Shown: piece after piece, positions 45,201 to 60,200 of the stretch
Layout: every line of letters starts with the position of its first letter
How positions within the stretch are numbered: the stretch's first letter is position 1
Assembly: GCF_954871325.1 (NCBI RefSeq)
Contig: NC_088777.1
Coordinates: 36,123,366 to 36,187,365, forward strand
From: Gordionus sp. m RMFG-2023
Lineage: Eukaryota > Nematomorpha > Gordioida > Chordodea > Parachordodidae
Length of the DNA: 64,000 bases
Reading direction: 5' to 3'
Made by a program: the position numbers and the translations under genes
The notes under the pieces: model-generated
Told to the model about the DNA's origin: nothing
Databases searched by the model: none
What the model saw: the letters and a program-made list of their open reading frames with translations, nothing else

Positions 45201-48200
45201 TTTGAACATTAAAAAGTATTGATAAATATATTCCTTTTGTCTGTTTTTTATTTTGCCATAATTCTATACTTTTTCTATAATTTATTGCCTTTCCTTAAAC
45301 TTTTCCTTTTATTTCTTGTAAAATAACTGTTTATCAAATTTATGCACTCTTCATAATACAATGATACCGAAATGTTGACAGAGATCCTTTAAGCTAAGAA
45401 TATTTTAATATTTGTTTTATTTTTTATTTCCCTCCTTTTATATTCCTTTTTTCCTTGCATTCCTGACCTGATTCTTTCATTCTACTATTTCACCCCCCCC
45501 CTTCTCAAACTAGAATTTCCGCTAATTACCATAAAAGCAAATCTCCATTGAACGGATGAATTGAATAGAGAATATCGATATTCTGATGCCAGTCTTTAAG
45601 CAACGCTTCGATCTCTTTGATCACCTGGTTCTCTAAAATGCTAAATATTTCGTCAGTTCTATCTGTTTCCTTATCAATTACCTGTTATAAGCGTCATTGC
45701 ATAGGGAGATTTAAAAAGTTTTTAAAATAAAAATTAACCTTTCTTTAGTTAAATAATTTATTATGCATTTAAAAAAAAGAAAGCCATTTAGAACAGTTTA
45801 CATGCACACGCATAATAATATAGTCAAAAAGACGCTTAGAATAATTAGAAAATTTTCTATAATATTTAAGAAAGAATGTTCGATTATTATATGCTTTCCA
45901 GTAAATATTAATATTAATCCACTCACTTTAACAGAATCGAGAAAAAAAACAAAATGAAAAATTAACAAATCATTTATATAACTCCATTGTTATAAATCTC
46001 GATTCAAGATTCCAAACAAATACCACTTAAACCTAGTTTTCGCCATAAGAAGGCATTCAGCCATTTTATATAAATTGACTATCATAGTTTTTAATAACAC
46101 AGGTCATATAACTACTTTAGGAATTTTTTCACATATACAACTAATTTATTTTCAAAAACTTTAAGTTCAAAAATAAGATAAGAAATTTTTATATCTCAGG
46201 CAAAAGATCAAAATCAAAATTTTTAAATTTAAATATGAATTCTTATTTGGGTTGGAAACTCAATTATAATATATGTCTTTCACACATTTTTAAATATTTT
46301 GTTTTTTTAAAAATATATTTCTTATTTTGATTCTTTAAATGTTTTGAAACTTTTATATAAAACCTATAATAATTAATATCTTTTTAATTAAATGTCACAA
46401 GACACTAATTAACATAAAAATGACATCAATTAGGTCAAAAATATATACACTATATAGGATCGATGAATATATCATATTTACATTATCGGCTGGAGAGTTA
46501 GCAGTGCTGGAAGTTTTATCGGAAGAATGAGTAAATTGGAGGTCTGGCACATGGGGGGAAGAATGAGACAATTGGATGTCTGGCACATGGGAGGAAGATT
46601 GAGTGTGGTGCAAGGTAGGATTGTTATGCAGATAATCGTTTTTGAGCCCATTTGGTGGATTATTGATAGTGTGGCTTAGGGTATCCTTCGATTCGAATGA
46701 AGAGGAAGTAGAGAGATTCTTTATGTTATCTGTGATACGAAAAATTAATAAAATAAATAACACTATATTAGCCATAAGATCTTACTTTCATTATTTCACT
46801 ATTAATTCTTTTCTTTCTTATGCTTAACCTTTCTTTTTTCCTTCATTTTTTCCCCTGTTTATATGTATAAATTTAATACCTTCGTATGAGGATAAAATAC
46901 GAGATATATTATGATCGCTTTTAGAATGTTTCATCAACATGAGTAAAATCTTTTCACTCCTTAGCGTAAAATGGAATTCCTTGTTATTGAGCCAATGTAA
47001 CGTTAAGAAGGCTGAAAAGTCTAATAAAACAAATTTGAAAATGTAAAACAGAGTATGATAAATTATTTAAAAATATTTCCCATAAACCCATAAATATTGT
47101 TTTAATAATATTATATATATACTATATACTATGGAATTTTTTTTATAATTTATACTTACATTTTTATAATGAAAAAAAAAATCCGATATGTCATAGCAAT
47201 TTGCTAAAGAATCGTCGATCTATCTATTCTAATTTAGGTAAATTGCTAAGATCGACGACCTTTTCTTAAAATGAAGATCATGATAGAGATCCTTTTGGCT
47301 AATGAACGATTCTTCGACCCTATTAAAAATTATCTTTTACTTTTACATAAAATATATTATTAAAATATAATTTTATTAAATCAAATTTTAAAAAAAATAT
47401 CTATCATTAGTATCCACAAAAATTTATACTATCCCTCATTTTTAGTTTAAATTTTAATCATGACAACATTTTTCTCACAGAAAAAATTTATTCACAATTT
47501 ATATATACATTTAAATATTAAAGACAAAATTAATTTTTAGGTTTAAACTGTCTATAACTAATGAAGCTGAAGACGCAGATCTGGTAAGAATTTAAATTAA
47601 TAACGTAGCAGACAAGAAAAATTTGATAATATTGCAGCAATGATTCATCTACTAGATTCAAACTCAATTGACCCTATATTAATCTGGCAAATAAAATTAT
47701 GTTAAGATTTTGGCTTATTACTCATTTGGAAAAACCAACATGATCAACCATATAAAGAGTTAAATTCCAATGACAATATAATAATTATATGAAATTGAGA
47801 GATAACAGCAATGTATTTGCAGTAATGATCCATCAAGTCTAACTCAACCAACCTATAATAATCTGGCACAGAAAGCTATAAAAGACATACTTATTAACTC
47901 ATTTAGAAAACCAACTTGATCAACCCTATCAAGACTGGAATTCCAGTGATAATATGAATGAGATTGAAATTTTGTTTTTGATAAATATTTCGCAAATTCT
48001 AATTCGTTTAAAATATTTTTTTATTCAAATGTAAAATAAGTTAATATTCTTGTTACTTATGTAAATATTAAAAAATAAAATCTTTATAGAATATGATACA
48101 CATTTGCCTTCAATAGCTTCCTGTAGAGCGCTTGCTTATGAAGGAAAAAATGTTCTTAATGAAAGATCTCGGTGTTTAAATGATATTAATTTAGAAAAAA

Positions 48201-51200
48201 AAAATATAAGGCATTTATTTATATTAAATGTAGCTCTGGCTATGAATGGTTGGAAGCCATCCCCAGTTCCAATCTCGGGAATGGTGACCAACTATGCATA
48301 TCCATAGCTCTTGGCCTTGACAATGCAGTGTGCCCTTCTTTGGGTTGATTGTGGCAGTCCACCGAATCGAATGCTTACTATCTCCATAAATTCTCCGGCA
48401 GACATCAACCCCGCCATAAATCTATTAACCAAAATTTTCCTGTCCTGAAAAAGTTAATCCATCCACGCTCGAACCAGTAGGACTTTCAATTTGCAGCGAA
48501 GTAACCTCTCATTTTCTGCCACAGAAAAGATAGAAACCCTTAAAAAATAAGCTAGCTTCACAAACAGTTTTTATACTAATAGTCACTACCTTAGGGATGT
48601 TCGGGAAGGAGGCCCTCAATTTTTTAAAACCATAGCCAAAAAAAAGAGAGATTACAGGTGATCCAACAATGAATTCTATCTTCAAGAAGATTTCGACATT
48701 CACTCCTCTCTAGAATGGCATGTTCCTTTTTTAAGTTTATTTTTGAATGTCTTTTATATAAAATTCTTCCATATATTTTATTTTGATATAGTTTATATTG
48801 TATCTTATTTTTAAATTGAAAGCGTTTATTAAATAAAATCATTAAAAAATATTTTATATTAAATTAAATATTTTTAAAAAAATTTATTAATATTTTCTGA
48901 ATATGAACATGAACGAACGTTGAACGCGTTGTTTAGAAATGTTTACCAATAAAATAAACTAATAATATATCTCGTATTAGGATATAGGATTCGTGGTGAT
49001 TCGGTATCTCTTGATTTTAAATTATTTATTGAGAGGTTATTTTTAATTAAAAAATCGAATGTTATTGAAAATGTATTCCAGCATGTGCAGGGTACCCATA
49101 CGGTGTATTTCAGATATATTTGCAATAAACCCTTTGTTCTTTTTTATTTATAAAATAAATCTATAAAAAAATTAATATAAAATAATAATAATTAATTTAT
49201 AGTTCGCGGCAAAAAAATATCCGAAATAAATAGTGTGGGTCTTCTACACATGCTGGAATACCTTTCCAACAAAATTCGATTTTTTAAATTTCAAAATTGC
49301 CCTCATTGAAAGATTAAAAATGTGATCACAATATAATTTCGATCCTTGCAAATCGGTAATGCTTGGACAAATTAACAGGAAAATCAGCTAAACCTTTTAA
49401 AAGCGAGCAACAAAATTGGCCGAGTTAGCAGTTTTTAGAAAAAAATAATATTTAATAAACCTTTATCGATATTATCCAACTTTGCCACCAGATTGAATTG
49501 AAACTTCACTCCGTCGAAATTATCGCCCTTATTATCGGTATTGTCGTTTCCGAGATTTTTCGTTTCGGTTTGTTCGTGAGGGTGATTGGACGAAAAGGAC
49601 GGCCAATGGGTGAGGTTTAGGAAATTTGAGAAAGATGATTGGCCGAAAGATGAAAGGGAAAAGGTGTTACCTTTGTTGATACTTTTATTGGCAGAGTTGT
49701 TAAAGTTAGGATCATCTTTAAGCCTTTTTTTCTTTAGACGGACATTCCCATTCGGCAAGTGACACAGTTCTATGGAATGAATCTTTTGTCTTTTTTAAAA
49801 AATATATCATTTAATTCTTTTTCTTTTTTTCCCTCCTTTATAATAATTAAAATCCATCACAGATAAAGGAAAATATTATAAAATGTTATAATATAAATTT
49901 TAAAAAATAAAAATATACAATATATTTTTTAAAAAGATAAAGAGTTCCTTGGGAACTCAAATAGTTAGCTCGAATTGCTGAAAAAATTTAAAAAGGAACC
50001 ATGATTCCCATCCATTAGTTATATTTTTCAGAAAATCGGACTTATGAGCTCATTTGTTGAGATTAATATAGGAATGTTAAAAATTTAAAAGATCATATTT
50101 CCTAATTTTTAACCTTTCAAATTATATAAATATAAACTTTTGGTTGGAGAAAAGCTGCCTACATAAGAGAAATCCCAAAGATGTTTTAAGCTAAACCAGG
50201 GGATATTAGTAAGACTATCAATTACCATCGAACAAAGATAAGTGAATAGGTTAACGTCGAATCAATTAATTAACAAAAATTAAATTTATTCGAAATTATC
50301 AAATTTCTCTAGTAACTGAATAGCCGAGTATGATTTGATAAAAAAATTTAAGTTTAATTTACAGAATTATTTTTATAATAAATCGTCATATCCGGAAGTT
50401 ATCAACTGAATATTTTTTTAATATTTGCTTATAGAGAGATTAGCCTATAATTGTATTTTGTATATCATAGGGAATATAAATCGGTTTAAATTATTTTGGC
50501 AATGAATAGCATTATTTTTCTCTTATATAATTTTAAGCTACTAACATTTTTTGGTTAACTGAAGCAAATACCTAATTCGAATTACTTGCCCCTTTAAATT
50601 TCAAAAATGCGTACGAATTTCATTATTAATTATCAAATATTATACGATATATTTATGATTATTTTTAATATCAAATTAAAACATGGGCATGACAGAAAAT
50701 AATATAATTTTATTTTATATGATTTTTCCTATTTTCATCTGATCATAAATCTACTCTTTAAAAAACCCCGATTTATGAGCTATATTGAAATTAAAATAAA
50801 ACTAAAACTAAAAAACGGCGTTACATATATAATACAAAACAATTAAATAATTGCAACAGTTTCTAAGCTTTATCTAACATTATTCATATGAAACCTGATA
50901 TATCTCAGATGCTTGAGTAACCTGAACTTGTATTGATTTTGGTGATGATGGTCTTGCACACCACCCTCATTTCCATTTGCAATATTAGGATCAAGATCAT
51001 TTGGCGTTGTGTTTCTCCCGTCATTAGCGGTAGGATTATTAATATCGAAATTATTAGGCGTATCTTGCTGCATGGAATAGCGAGAAAAGTTGGAAAAGGT
51101 CTTGTACTTTTGGTCATTTTTAAAAGGTGGGAGGGAAGGATTTTTTGTGATTAGCGCACCAGTGGATTTTATGGTGCATTCTTCCCTCCAGATGCGGACG

Positions 51201-54200
51201 ATGTTATCAGTGCAGCATGTGATAAGCACGTTGGGTACTGTGCCCCTTTAATGATAAAAAATAAAATTTATGAGAATTCGTGATGTTTGGATTAGCATTT
51301 TCAATCCGCTAAATTTTTAGATAGTTTCGGGTTCGTATCCAAATCAAAATTGTGAAATTAGGTGTTAGGCTTAGGGGAATATTAAAATATCTTTATTTTT
51401 TTAAAAAATCTAAATTAAGAAATTATTTATTAACAAATAAATTTTAATATAAAAAGAATTTAAATTAAAAATAATTAATAGACGTGTTAGGTTCGGGTTC
51501 ACAAGGAGTTCAAAAACGGGTTCGGGTTTAGGCACATGAAAAATCCCTCTGAACCCGATTCACAAGCTACCAGTTGGTTTTGTTCAACACCATAACTTGG
51601 GTTGGGACTTGGATTTTGTAATTAAATATTTTGACAACCTTAACGCATTAATAAATCAAAATAACAATTTTCGCTTCTCATATAATTCATCGTTATCATC
51701 AAACCATCTATAAAAAAGTCGTGGTAGAAAATTGAGCTTTATTTGAGCTACTCGCCAATAGGGAGACTACCACCACAATAACCACTCAAAAAATGATTAT
51801 TTTTATATCTAGTTATTTTGTAATTAATATTATTTAGGGGTATGTAACATTAAAAAAGTCGTGGTAGAAAATTGAGCTTTATTTGAGCTACTCGCCAATA
51901 GGGAGACTACCACCACAATAACCACTCAAAAAATGATTATTTTTATATCTAGTTATTTTGTAATTAATATTATTTAGAGGTATGTAACATTATATATTTT
52001 AAAAAGGCAAACTATCGAGATAACTTAAAAAATAGAGAAAATGGGTGGTAATCCTTGATTTCCAGAGACTTAAAGAGGCCAAAATTTATGACTCAGCCCG
52101 AATTTTAAAAAATTTAATTTTCAAGCCCAAAATTATTAAAGATTTTTTTTAAACCTGGCTCAGCGCAGGATTCTTAAAAAATTTCAGTTTTAAGCCCGTC
52201 TAGAGATTTTAGGAAATTTTTTGGGCCGGCTAGAAATTTCTAAAATTTTGTTATTTTGAATAATTTTGGCTGTTTTGCAAATTTTTTCAAGGGGAAATAT
52301 GAACAGTAAATGAATAAGTAAACGCGTGAGTGTTAATTAGTATAATTTAAATTTATTTTTTAATAGGCCAGGTCCGGTTCAGACCGTTTATTAATTCCAA
52401 AAAAAATTAGTCGACTGCATTTAAATCGAGTTTAAAAAGCCAAATAAACGACCACTTTTTTTCGATTTTTGAGCGTCCTAGCTAGCCTTCACTAGATGGG
52501 AAGAACGCTATGCTTTAAATCTCTTTTTTTAAATGTTATAAAGGGTACACTATTTTAAAATCAATAATATTTTACAAAATTATTACCTAGGCATGTAGTG
52601 ACTGGTTTGTCTCCATTGAAATGATAAGACGGGTTTGGGATGGTAGAGATACGTGTAAAAAAAGTCCAATTTATTAGATTGGTGTCCTTGATCGGTTTCT
52701 AACACTTCATCCTGGGATGGGTTTGCTTTTCGTTCATCTAAATTTATTTTTATGATATTCCATTAATTATACATATAGTATTTATTTTTGTAGGTCTTCA
52801 AACTGTCTAAATTAATTAAATTATGTTCACTGTTTGTTCAAACTTTGAATACCTATTATATTTTTGAAATCAGTTATTGAAGATTAAAAAACTAAGGCCC
52901 ATTTATAGTAAGTGCGAAATATAGCGATGTCGTTCATGGGATGTTCAATCATCGCTAAAAGATAGTATAGCTGTATAATATCGCATTATGTATATTTTGC
53001 AATACACATGGCTTGAGAGACATCGAGATATTCCACGCAAACTAGAAAAAAGGCCCATTATTATTAATAGCGATGCAAAATTGCTCCAATTGAGCCATTT
53101 TTTTTTTCACCTTTTCTGGTGGTAAGCTCCTTCAACATCTCTCTCCACTTTATGTTATTAATACAATCTCTTTTATCTAATTTATACTTCTTTATATTGG
53201 CTCTAACTTTATGGCCCCATTGAAGTTTTGGCCTTCCTCTTTTACGTTTTCCCATCACTTCCAAACTCTTAACTTTATTTCCTATGTAGTTAATAGGCCT
53301 TCTCATTGTGTGCCCATACCACCTAAGTCTGTTTACCATTAACTTAGTCTTAATGGGCACTACCTTTAAACTACTTAATATTCTTGTACTGCGCACTTTA
53401 TCCTTTCTTGTTACCCCAGCAATCATCCTCAGCATTCTCATCTCCATGGTTTGTAGACTTCTCTCGTCTGATTCTTTGGTTGGCCATGTTTCCGAACTAT
53501 ATAGAATAGTTGGTTGTATTATGGAACTGTAAATGTTTCCCTTTAATTTGTGTGGGATTCTTTTATCAAATAGCACTCCAGATAAAGATCTCCACTTTAG
53601 CCACCCTTGATTAATCTTACTCTTTTCTATTGTGCCGTTTGTTTGTATAGTGGAGCCCAAATATTTGCAGCTTTCAATTGCCGATATCTGCCATTCATTT
53701 ATATCAATACTCTCTGTTTCATCTCCTCTTATCACCATATACTCCGTCTTTTCTCTATTTACTTTTAATCCGTGCGTTTCTAGGATATTTATCCAACTCA
53801 CTAGTCTTTCTTTCATTTCATCCTTAGATTCTGCAAGTATCACAAAATCATCTGCAAATATCATATTCCACGGGACTGTTTGAGGTATAGACTGTGCTAA
53901 TACATCTATTACTGTAATGAAGAGAAGTGGGCTGAGAGCCGACCCTTGATGAACTCCTTCGGCTATTGTGAAGCCTGCTGAAGTACCTGTTGTGCTACAA
54001 ACCATTGTTGTATGGCCCATATACATATCCTGTATTATTCTTATATTTATATATGGCTAACTCAATATAACCTCTTCAGGCTTGCGTAATATTTTCTGAC
54101 TAAAATACTGAGTTACCCCTTTTTAAAAATTGACTCAAATGGAGCAATTTTGCATCAATAGTTGGGTTTAAATAAATTATATTTACCATAGATTTTTAAA

Positions 54201-57200
54201 AAAAATTATCAATTATAAAATATAATTTGGTTAGGCATTCTAGCAACCGTGTGGTTGTGGTGTGGCTCGATGACTATCGCTAATGCACGATAACGAATGT
54301 ATTTATCCAAAAACATTATGGCAAATGAATTATCACTCACAAATAAATAACCAAGATCCGATGTGCCCTATGGTTAATTCATAATGGATAGTCATGGTTC
54401 GATCAATATTTCAATTTATAAGTGTATTTTTGTTGAAAAGAATTTAATATAAGATAGAAGTAAAAGAAGGCAATCAAATTAAGTTGTGAGTAACAAAGTA
54501 ATTATATTAGTGGAAATATATTTTTGTCACAGTCAACATCAGCCGTCTCATTTCGTGGAAGTAGTAACCAAATTTTTTAAAATTTGAAAACCAAAAACAA
54601 GACAAAAAATAATTTAAATTGTTTATAATTTTATGATTCTAAGGCTAAGATGTATTTAAAAAAAATCTCCAAAAAAAACTCACTAGGGAAAAAAAAGAAA
54701 GATGATAATAAATTTTTTTGAATGGTCCGGACAAAGCTCCTTAGACCCCCCTAAGCCAATCAAGTCGAGCCCCTCTACCTAGATGAATAAAAATAATTAA
54801 ATTATAAAATGGATACTGACTATTTATATATTTGCCCCCCCCCCCTTCCTTGAATTTCAATGACTTAAAAATAACGATGAGTTGAAGTATGGTTAAGTTG
54901 ACTAAAAATACGAAAGGAAACAGTATATCACAATATTGGATATAGTGTTGAAACGGCACGATTTGAGCTTAATTTTAAAAATGACTAATTTTATCCAGAA
55001 AAATATAACGTAAGTCTGAAGATTTTGTTCATAGATGGCACAACGGTTTGGATATCTATTAATGAAATCTCAAGGCTTAGGCAATATTTTTTTGGCTAAA
55101 ATATTGAGATAGTCGTTTTTTTAAAAATAGGCTCAAATCAAGCCATTTAACAGCTTTTTTTTAGAAAAGCTCTTATATTTTGATTCGAATCTCTTTTTTT
55201 TCTCTATTTTTAAATTTCAAATATTATAAATCAAGTTTAATGTTTTTTTTATCAAACGATTACAAATAATCAATCATTTTCTTTGTTAAAAATTTTATCG
55301 TTTGGTAAATTTGTGGTGATAAGAATATAAAAGGGGGAACGGAATCGTAATCATGTTATATAACTCGCTTTCCAGAGAAATGACCAGATTTATCTATAAA
55401 TGGTCATTTTATGAATGTTTATTTTATAGTATATATTTAACAAAGTATATTTTTTTAATTACTTGTTTTCATTTCGAACCATATCTTGATTAGGGGATCT
55501 TCCTAAACAAAATTAATCATTAAATATTATTATTTTTAAAAATAAGTGGTATTTAAAATTATTTATTATACTAATTCCTTGTCAATTGTTGCATTTCTTA
55601 TTTTATATTTTTTTAATGGCATTTTTAAACCTAAATAAGCTTCCAAAAGTTAATTTATTTTCTTTTATCACAATAACAACCATTATAATTTCAAGTTTTT
55701 TTAGGAAGGGAGGTACTTGTTATGTTTAAAGAACGATAATTAAGTTTAAAAGCTATCTATGAAAGAAAAAATTAAATATCGCGCTCCCTAAATAGAGACA
55801 TAGTCGAAAACGAAGTTTCTCTATGTTACTATTTTTAGATTGGGTTTTATTCGGAAATATATAAAAAAATGGCTAGCAATTTACAATTTAAATTAATTTC
55901 ATTTTAAATATATCATTATTTAATTTTTAAAATATTTCACAGCGAAGAAAAAAAATTTAAAAGATAATTTTGCATCTAAAGTTTTATATTTCAGCAACGA
56001 TCAATATTTTAAGGAATTCTATCTTTTTTTTTCAATTATCATACATTGTTTTTTTTTCTTTCGATATAGATGAAATAAAATTATATCAGAATCAACTACT
56101 ATAATAGCAATCCAACTTAAGCGCGTAGCCCAAAATTAGGATTTTTTTAAATAATAAAAAATTTAAAATTAGAATTAGAAAAATAATAATTTGAAGAACA
56201 GCTATAAATATATAATCAATTTTTAAAAAACAATTATTGGTTTTATTTTCATCATTCAATTAATATTAATTAAAAAGGGAAAAAATTATACACAATTTGT
56301 TGCTATGAAAAAATGAGTCTTGGATATTATAAAGTAGTGGCATTTAAATGAATCATTTATTCTTAATTTATTTATTTTTGGTAAAAAAAATTCATATAGG
56401 ATGTAATATAATGAAAATATAAAACACACTGTTTCATTGAAATATTAATAAATGTTATAAAATCATAATATATCACAAATTGTTTTATAAATTGAGGTAC
56501 CTCTCCTTGTCATCTTTCATTTGTTTTTATTTTGTCTTTTGCTTTAGAGTATTTCATTCATAAGGGGAGAAGGGGGGGGGGGCAATTACTATGTAATTCT
56601 GGTCAATATGTAGAAAATTTTATTAGTAGTGATTATAAATACAAAAAGTTCGTCAAAAATGGGTCATATTGTCAAGTCTTCTTATAATTATAGTGGAATT
56701 AGTTAATGATTGATGTGAACTAAGCTGTTTCAACTTAAATTTTCTTAGAAGATTCGAATATTTATTCGATAAGACATATGAAATCTCTGTAAAATATAAG
56801 GAAAAAATTGATGTACCCTTATTCACCCCCCACCTTCCAATCGTACAGATATTTTATAAATGATAGAATTTGGTATATATTAACATCAGGTATTTCTAAA
56901 AAAAAACCATTTTATCGCAAACAAAAGAAAATATAGTATTTGTATGAACATTTTTTATTTGCAACTAATTTTTCATAAATCAAATAATAGTTCTTGTTCA
57001 TCAAAATGATACATTTATTTTCAAAAATCATTTTATTTTTATATAATTTATTAGGAAAAAAAATACCGCGCTTGAGGTAGCAAAATATTGGCCATCAGGC
57101 GAAAATTCGACGTGATTTATAGGATTCGGTGATCTGTCGTGTTGTTAAACAAAAAAATGTTTGCCTTTAATGTAAAAAATTTGCTTTTCATTTTCTCTCG

Positions 57201-60200
57201 CACCCCTCTTTTTACCATTTAAAACTACAAATAACAAAGCATTTAATTAGCACTCACAAAGTTTTCCAAATTTTAACCCACGTACATCCACTTTCATTGA
57301 GTTCATTATTATAATTATGACTATTATTTATGTTATTAATATTATCTTCTGCTTCATCGTGAGATTCGTAAGCGTCAGCTCCCAATATAAATTTCGAATT
57401 AATCGCATTCATTCCTTCAACTACATATAAAAATTAATATTTAATGTGGTTTAATTATTCGACTTATGGCTATTAAAATTATTTCATTTTTAAATTCATT
57501 AAAAAAAATTATATTGATTATAAAAAAAAACTAAAATGTGGATTTATGTTTGGGAAGTTTATATAATCTCAATATTTTTTTTATTTACAATTTGCCAATT
57601 TCTTTAAAAAAATAATTTATTATTTTTCCAAAATAAATAATCATAATCACATATTTAAATTTACCGCTGGTGTCCTTCTCTGAGCTAGAATTATTCTGAA
57701 TACTCTGAGAAGAATTCGTATAACTCCACAAGGAGAGTCCGCATCCACCTGCTAAAAAATAATTACTAAGGCTCAGGCTCAACGAACTGACCCAAAACCC
57801 TGATTCTATGACTTGGGTAATTTGCCAGATGTATATGAATTTTTGATCATTGGAATCTGTGTTGGGCTCATTATTTTCTTGGTTTTGTGAGTTGGTTTCC
57901 TGAGTAATATTGTTATAAAATTAATCAACATCTTTAGATTTTTTTAAACTAAGTTAAGATTTTTTTATACAACTCAGAAACTTTCACCACAATAGTGGGA
58001 AGGGGGTGTACAATAACAATGCAAGAATAAGATCGTTATTGAAATTGAAAGGGAAATGTTATCTGGATGATATCATGATCTGGATAAAATTGAGTGGAGT
58101 AGGGGGATAGTTTTGATTTAAATTTCTTTTTTTTTTGCTAATTCGCATTTGGTAAGGGCTAGGAGGAGTTAGGGGTATGGGTAAATCGATTTTGGGTTAG
58201 GTGAGGAGCGTGGAAGTCCCTGAATGCATGTGCTCGTCTGTTTATATTAATTAATAAGTTTCAGGTTAAAAATATTGTAAAAAAACTCAAAATAATTTAA
58301 TGTAAGCAAACTAGGTAAATCTAAACAGACAACTTGAACTATGACTAATGTCTAAAAAATAAAATACAATTTTAAAATATTGTAACAAATTTTTGGAAAC
58401 ATGGTAAAGTTTGAAAGATTATTATTATATAAATTTTTGAATGGATAACCCTGAGTGTCATGAAATAAATAAATGGTTTCACAAAATATTCGCTAAAAAA
58501 AGAAGAAGCCGAATCTATAGAAAAAACAAGTATAATATTGGTTTATTAAATTTAGGGGAGGAATATATTTAATAATGGGATGTATAACTATCAAACCTTT
58601 TGCGAATCAGGGAGAAGAGTATTGAAATGAACGGGATCTATGATTAATAATACTGTTCCATAGGAAGCTATAATCTATTAATAAAAAAAAGCTTAAGCTT
58701 TATTTAAAAAAAATTTCTTTTCTAACTTAATTTGGGCTGTGCCCGATATTAAATATTGGATCGGGGCCTATATTCAACGTTTAAAATATATCGGACTGGC
58801 CGATACTTTTAAAAAACAGATTCGATATTTATTGTTTTGGGTTATTTTATGATTGTATATATATATATAATATTTCTTATTTTATTCATTATTTCATAAT
58901 AATAATTGTAGGAATAAAAATTTAATTTATGTAATGTTTTAAAAAAAATCGAATTATTTCAATAAATAGAGTAGCTTAAAATTTGATTTTTTGTTACATT
59001 ATCTGCAACATGAAAATGATTTTAACATATCTAACGAGTCCAAATTTAGCTAGTATGGTTAGGCGGCTAGATTTAGTCGATTTTAAAAAAAATTGTAATT
59101 ATGATTTTAGCCAAAATTAAATAACCCAAGTGTAGAAACTTTGCCCACAGATGAGAGAAAGATCTGGGCATCTATTGGCGAAATTTCGAGGTTTAAGTGA
59201 TATTATTTAGCTAAAATTTTGATTTAGTCTTTAAAAATCAGCGAAATCGAGCCGACTAACATATATTCCGCCATAAGCATTGCCCATATTTAAAAAAAGA
59301 TGACTAATTTTTGAAGAATAAAAAACAAAATACACTTAATAATTCATGAAAGTTAGTTCGTTTTTAAATAGAAAATATTGAATATTTATGAAATTGGATA
59401 TAGATGGTAAATAAAAATAAAAAATAGAGAATCGGTATCGGATCGGTATGTGGTAATATCGGAAAATCGGATCGGTGAATTTGTGAGTGGGCACAAGCCT
59501 GATTTTAGTATTTCTAGAACTTCTTACTTTTACTAAAATAATTTACTAAACAATTTTGTCTTACACATCATTTTTTTTCTTTATCCCATATTATGATTCC
59601 ATAAAGGACTTTGAAATTTATTGCAAATTAAATTATTTGTTAATTAATAAAGTTTTGCAGATGTAATACTCGTTAAATATTTTTTGATAAAAATAATAAA
59701 AATCAAGTCAGAAAACATCTAGTTTTATAAATCAGATGCTATTGGAACTAGGATAGGCTAAAAAATAGGTATTTTAATTGGTCAAACATGAATGTAAAAA
59801 TATCATAATATTCGAAAAATATCCTAGCATTATCTTTTCAATAGTTTTTCCTAAACTTATTTATATATTTTTCAATATTTAAAAACAATAAATAAAACTT
59901 TTCCGTTTTCTTTAGAGCAGTCTAAGCATACGAGATTTTTGTTCCCGGTTCTGCCATGAGATATAACTTGAAGTTGATTGAAAGTTTTATCCAGTACAAT
60001 TATTTCACTACCCGATCCATAAACCTTTGGTAGAGCAAAAAAAAATGGTGTAACATAAAATGAGCAAGTTAAAAAATGATTGCGATAAATAAAAAAATTA
60101 ACAACATTGATACATTATAATTAAATGTTAGTAAATAATGAAATGAAAAGTTTAAAAAATGTTAATAGATTATATTTTCTAGAGTACTAAGTAGGAGCTG

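Noticed and set aside
54541-54620. Candidate for the missing exon (KIWLLLPRNE on the minus strand)
   Set aside because: There is an in-frame stop just upstream and no AG acceptor before it, and the match to KVWYNVENW is weak.
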